DNA of 64,000 nt from NCBI RefSeq assembly GCF_022370635.2, contig NZ_CP092362.2, positions 4,216,001 to 4,280,000 of the forward strand, written 5' to 3'. The notes under the pieces are model-generated. The model did no database searches, was not told the origin of the DNA, and saw only the letters and a list, made by a program, of their open reading frames with translations. This document shows positions 62,340 through 64,000 of this stretch, in pieces (position 1 is the stretch's first letter; the number at the start of each line of letters is the position of its first letter). Source of the DNA: Mycolicibacterium crocinum. GTDB lineage: Bacteria > Actinomycetota > Actinomycetes > Mycobacteriales > Mycobacteriaceae. The position numbers were made by a program, and so were the translations under genes.

Positions 62340-62693
62340 ATGCTTCTCGAAGACCCCGCTCCCGCCTTCGCCGGAGGACTGATCACGCGCGTTGAGTCGC
62401 CCTTTGCCGCCGGTGCGCCTGCGCCGCTGAGGCGGCCTTTTCCCCGTCCATCTTTGACGCGGCCCGTCCACCCCAACGACGCAGCTCAAGCTAGGCGGTT
62501 TGCCGAGCTGATGCAGGACGAGATCGACGATCTCGAGAACTTGATCGCGGTCGCGCAGAACCGCTGGACCAGTCGGTGCGACGCCGGCTGGGGTGCGGCT
62601 CGCACGCCCGAACCGGTGCTGCGGCTGCGGGAAAAACTCAAGGAGGTCCGCCGCCTGCAGGAGGGTCTGCAGGCCCGTTTCGGCATCGACTGA
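62340..62693 (+). CDS. Small helical hypothetical protein
   Basis: A 117-residue protein. The first 45 residues are Pro/Ala-rich and probably unordered; the rest is helical (AAQARRFAELMQDEIDDLENL, split AAQARRFAEL and MQDEIDDLENL; VLRLREKLKEVRRLQEGLQARF, split VLRLREKLKEV and RRLQEGLQARF), with heptad-like Leu spacing that suggests a coiled coil. The ribosome site before ATG 62340 is weak, so confidence is limited. An antisense frame covers the same bases but lacks a credible product. The gene lies upstream of tRNA-Arg on the same strand. No family recognised. Confidence 0.55.
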   Translation: MLLEDPAPAFAGGLITRVESPFAAGAPAPLRRPFPRPSLTRPVHPNDAAQARRFAELMQDEIDDLENLIAVAQNRWTSRCDAGWGAARTPEPVLRLREKLKEVRRLQEGLQARFGID

Positions 62694-62788
62694 CACTTCG
62701 GTGGATCTTTGCTCAACGAGATTGCAATTCACAGGGAGTTACACGCGCCCCTTCTGGCAAATCTGCACCGCTAGACTGTCGACGCGCT

Positions 62789-62862
62789 GCCTCCGTAGCT
62801 CAGTTGGATAGAGCAAGGGCCTTCTAATCCCTAGGTCGCAGGTTCGATTCCTGCCGGGGGCG
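62789..62862 (+). tRNA. tRNA-Arg (UCU), probable attB of the adjacent element
   Basis: A complete 74-nt cloverleaf: acceptor GCCTCCG with CGGGGGC (one U-G pair), discriminator G, D arm, anticodon loop CTTCTAA with anticodon UCU, and T arm GCAGG-TTCGATT-CCTGC. The anticodon stem AGGGC/TCCCT has a C-U mismatch at its loop end (positions 31 and 39). CCA is not encoded. A tyrosine integrase lies 58 bases beyond the 3' end, pointing towards it, so the 3' half is the likely attachment site. Confidence 0.95.
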
Positions 62863-62894
62863 CTGGTCAGAGGTGGTATTTAGCCATACTGAAT

Positions 62895-62910
62895 AACGTC
62901 GGTCGACGTT
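62895..62910. promoter_or_regulatory. Palindrome between tRNA-Arg and integrase
   Basis: AACGTCG and CGACGTT flank two bases (GT), a 7-base perfect inverted repeat, 10 bases past the integrase stop and 32 bases after the tRNA. It may end the integrase transcript or be an arm-type site for the integrase. Short, so uncertain. Confidence 0.4.
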
Positions 62911-62920
62911 TATTCGTCGT

Positions 62921-64000
62921 TTATAGCGGACCTGAGTTGTCGGCGACGGCCTTGTCCAGCAGATTCGCCACCTCGTTGTGGACCCGGCCGCGGCTCATAT
63001 AGCGGTCCTGCGTCATCGAGACCTTGGCGTGCCCAAGGTGGTCGGCGCCAATGCGAGCGGACAGCCCGGCGTCGTCGATGAGTGTCGCCACCGTCTTGCG
63101 GAAGCTGTGCGAGCTGATGTCCGGGACGCCTAACTCGTCGCGCGTTCTGCGCCACTGCCCGGCGAAGTTGTCGGGATCGCGCAGCGTCCCGTTCGTGGAC
63201 GGGAAGATGACGGACTGCTCTCCGAGATAGGGCAGCTTACGACGTTCGTTCAGGGTGGCGACCGCGAACGCGGGAAGCGGAATCACCCGGCGCCCCGCCG
63301 CAGTCTTGGTCTCATCGACGCGGACCAATCCCTTCGCCTTCTCGCGGATGACTTTGCCGGAGACGGAGATCGTGCTGGCGTCTGCGTCGAAGTCGGTCCA
63401 CTGAAGCGCCAGCAGTTCTGAGCGGCGGAGTCCGGTGGCGATCAGCAGCGTGATCGGGTCGGTCAGGTCGCGCTGGCGGCACGTCTCCGAGGTCCTCAGT
63501 TTGGCGAGCAGATCGCGCAATTGGTCCGCGGTGAGCGCCTGGGCGCCCTTGGGCTGTTCCTTGGACTTGATCGCCTGAACGTCGCGGACGGGGTTGGCGC
63601 CGAGGACGTTGTTGAGAACCGCGAGTTGAAGAGCTCCCCGCAGCAGGGTCCTGGATTGGCGGGCCATCACTGCCCCGTGAGCGGTACGCATCGACCGCAG
63701 GGCCGCGTCCAGTCTGGCGGCCGACGCCTCTCCCACTTTCACGCCGGCCATGAACTTGCTCAGCTTGGTTCCCGTGTAGCGGTATGTGTCGAGGGTACGG
63801 GCCGAGCGACCGTCTTCGGCGAGCCGCTCGATGTGTTGGTCCACCAGAGTCATGACCGGAGTTTCAAGGCCGATGGAGCCCGCTCCGGAGGGTGGTCGAC
63901 GATCGGCGAGTGCCTCGATTAACGCGTCGGCGGCAAGCTTCCCGTATTTGTCGTGCTCATCGGACGGCCCGAGTCGTTGGATTCTGCGTGTGACGCCATC
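62921..64000 (-). CDS. Tyrosine site-specific integrase, 5' end outside the window
   Basis: The frame is open from the stop at 62921 to the window edge, at least 359 residues, so the start codon lies outside. The ATG at 63853 is in frame but the upstream part is coding-like (IQRLGPSDEHDKYGKLAADAL, split IQRLGPSDEHD and KYGKLAADAL), so it is not needed as the start. The core-binding domain is TYRYTGTKLSKFMAGV; the catalytic tetrad is intact: Arg in GLRRSELLALQW, His-x-x-Arg in SSHSFRKTVATL, His in HLGHAKVSM and Tyr in TQDRYM. It integrates DNA at the tRNA-Arg gene 58 bases away and marks the end of a phage, ICE or genomic island whose body lies to the right. Confidence 0.93.
   Translation of the reverse strand, partial: DGVTRRIQRLGPSDEHDKYGKLAADALIEALADRRPPSGAGSIGLETPVMTLVDQHIERLAEDGRSARTLDTYRYTGTKLSKFMAGVKVGEASAARLDAALRSMRTAHGAVMARQSRTLLRGALQLAVLNNVLGANPVRDVQAIKSKEQPKGAQALTADQLRDLLAKLRTSETCRQRDLTDPITLLIATGLRRSELLALQWTDFDADASTISVSGKVIREKAKGLVRVDETKTAAGRRVIPLPAFAVATLNERRKLPYLGEQSVIFPSTNGTLRDPDNFAGQWRRTRDELGVPDISSHSFRKTVATLIDDAGLSARIGADHLGHAKVSMTQDRYMSRGRVHNEVANLLDKAVADNSGPL

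Noticed and set aside
62322..62732. Minus-strand 136-codon frame opposite the small gene at 62340
   Set aside because: Its sequence is low-complexity and lacks a plausible start; the plus-strand product has a clear helical, heptad-like pattern.

Overview
The window reads as chromosome from a high-GC mycobacterium, most likely a Mycolicibacterium-type species. Evidence is the clpX / clpP2-clpP1 / tig block, the large 180-kDa NAD-glutamate dehydrogenase, a PGRS-type glycine-rich protein, a DsbA-like protein of the mycothiol nitroreductase family, a WS/DGAT acyltransferase beside plsB2 and plsC, and frequent GTG/TTG starts. From memory (no search was run), the genes between clpX (about 7.3 kb) and the lipase at 62 kb follow the order of the M. 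tuberculosis Rv2457c-Rv2485c region, with several extra blocks inserted. Rv names below are recalled and unchecked.

Layout. 0-0.3 kb: 5' end of a type III glutamine synthetase. 0.6-2.9 kb: two paralogous secreted proteins. 3.0-7.2 kb: a LysR regulator divergent from an FdhF/YdeP molybdopterin oxidoreductase and its sulfurtransferase FdhD. 7.3-11.7 kb: clpX, clpP2, clpP1 and trigger factor, followed by tRNA-Pro(UGG) and tRNA-Gly(UCC). 12.1-25 kb: a block that I believe is absent from the equivalent place in M. tuberculosis, carrying a SHOCT protein, a likely frameshifted secreted protein, a PGRS protein without PE domain and with a CRP-type site upstream, a hydrolase-like membrane protein lacking its nucleophile serine, a flavin amine oxidase, a three-gene unit headed by a lipoprotein sedolisin protease, and a Tat-exported purple acid phosphatase.

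25-42 kb returns to the syntenic series: lipP, a Gly-rich membrane protein, a CPA1 antiporter, nei, rpiB, a DsbA-like protein, a DUF732 protein, pepN, two HNH proteins, glbO, aglA and small conserved proteins. It is interrupted at 30.2-33.0 kb by a tightly overlapped operon of NCS1 base permease, cytosine-deaminase-like enzyme and 2-oxoglutarate dioxygenase, which together suggest uptake and oxidation of a (methyl)pyrimidine. 42-62 kb: thioesterase, gdh, ettA, a short SSB, a CopD-CtaG fusion, then a lipid block plsB2, HAD-plsC fusion and WS/DGAT. Between that block and the LipQ-like esterase sit small membrane proteins and a TetR/P450/SDR cluster with a perfect 11-1-11 bp operator.

The right edge is the start of a mobile element: a tRNA-Arg(UCU) gene is followed 58 bp later by a tyrosine integrase that points back at the tRNA and runs open off the end of the window. 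This is the classical signature of an element integrated at a tRNA attB; the rest of the element lies outside. I see no CRISPR array, rRNA or transposase.
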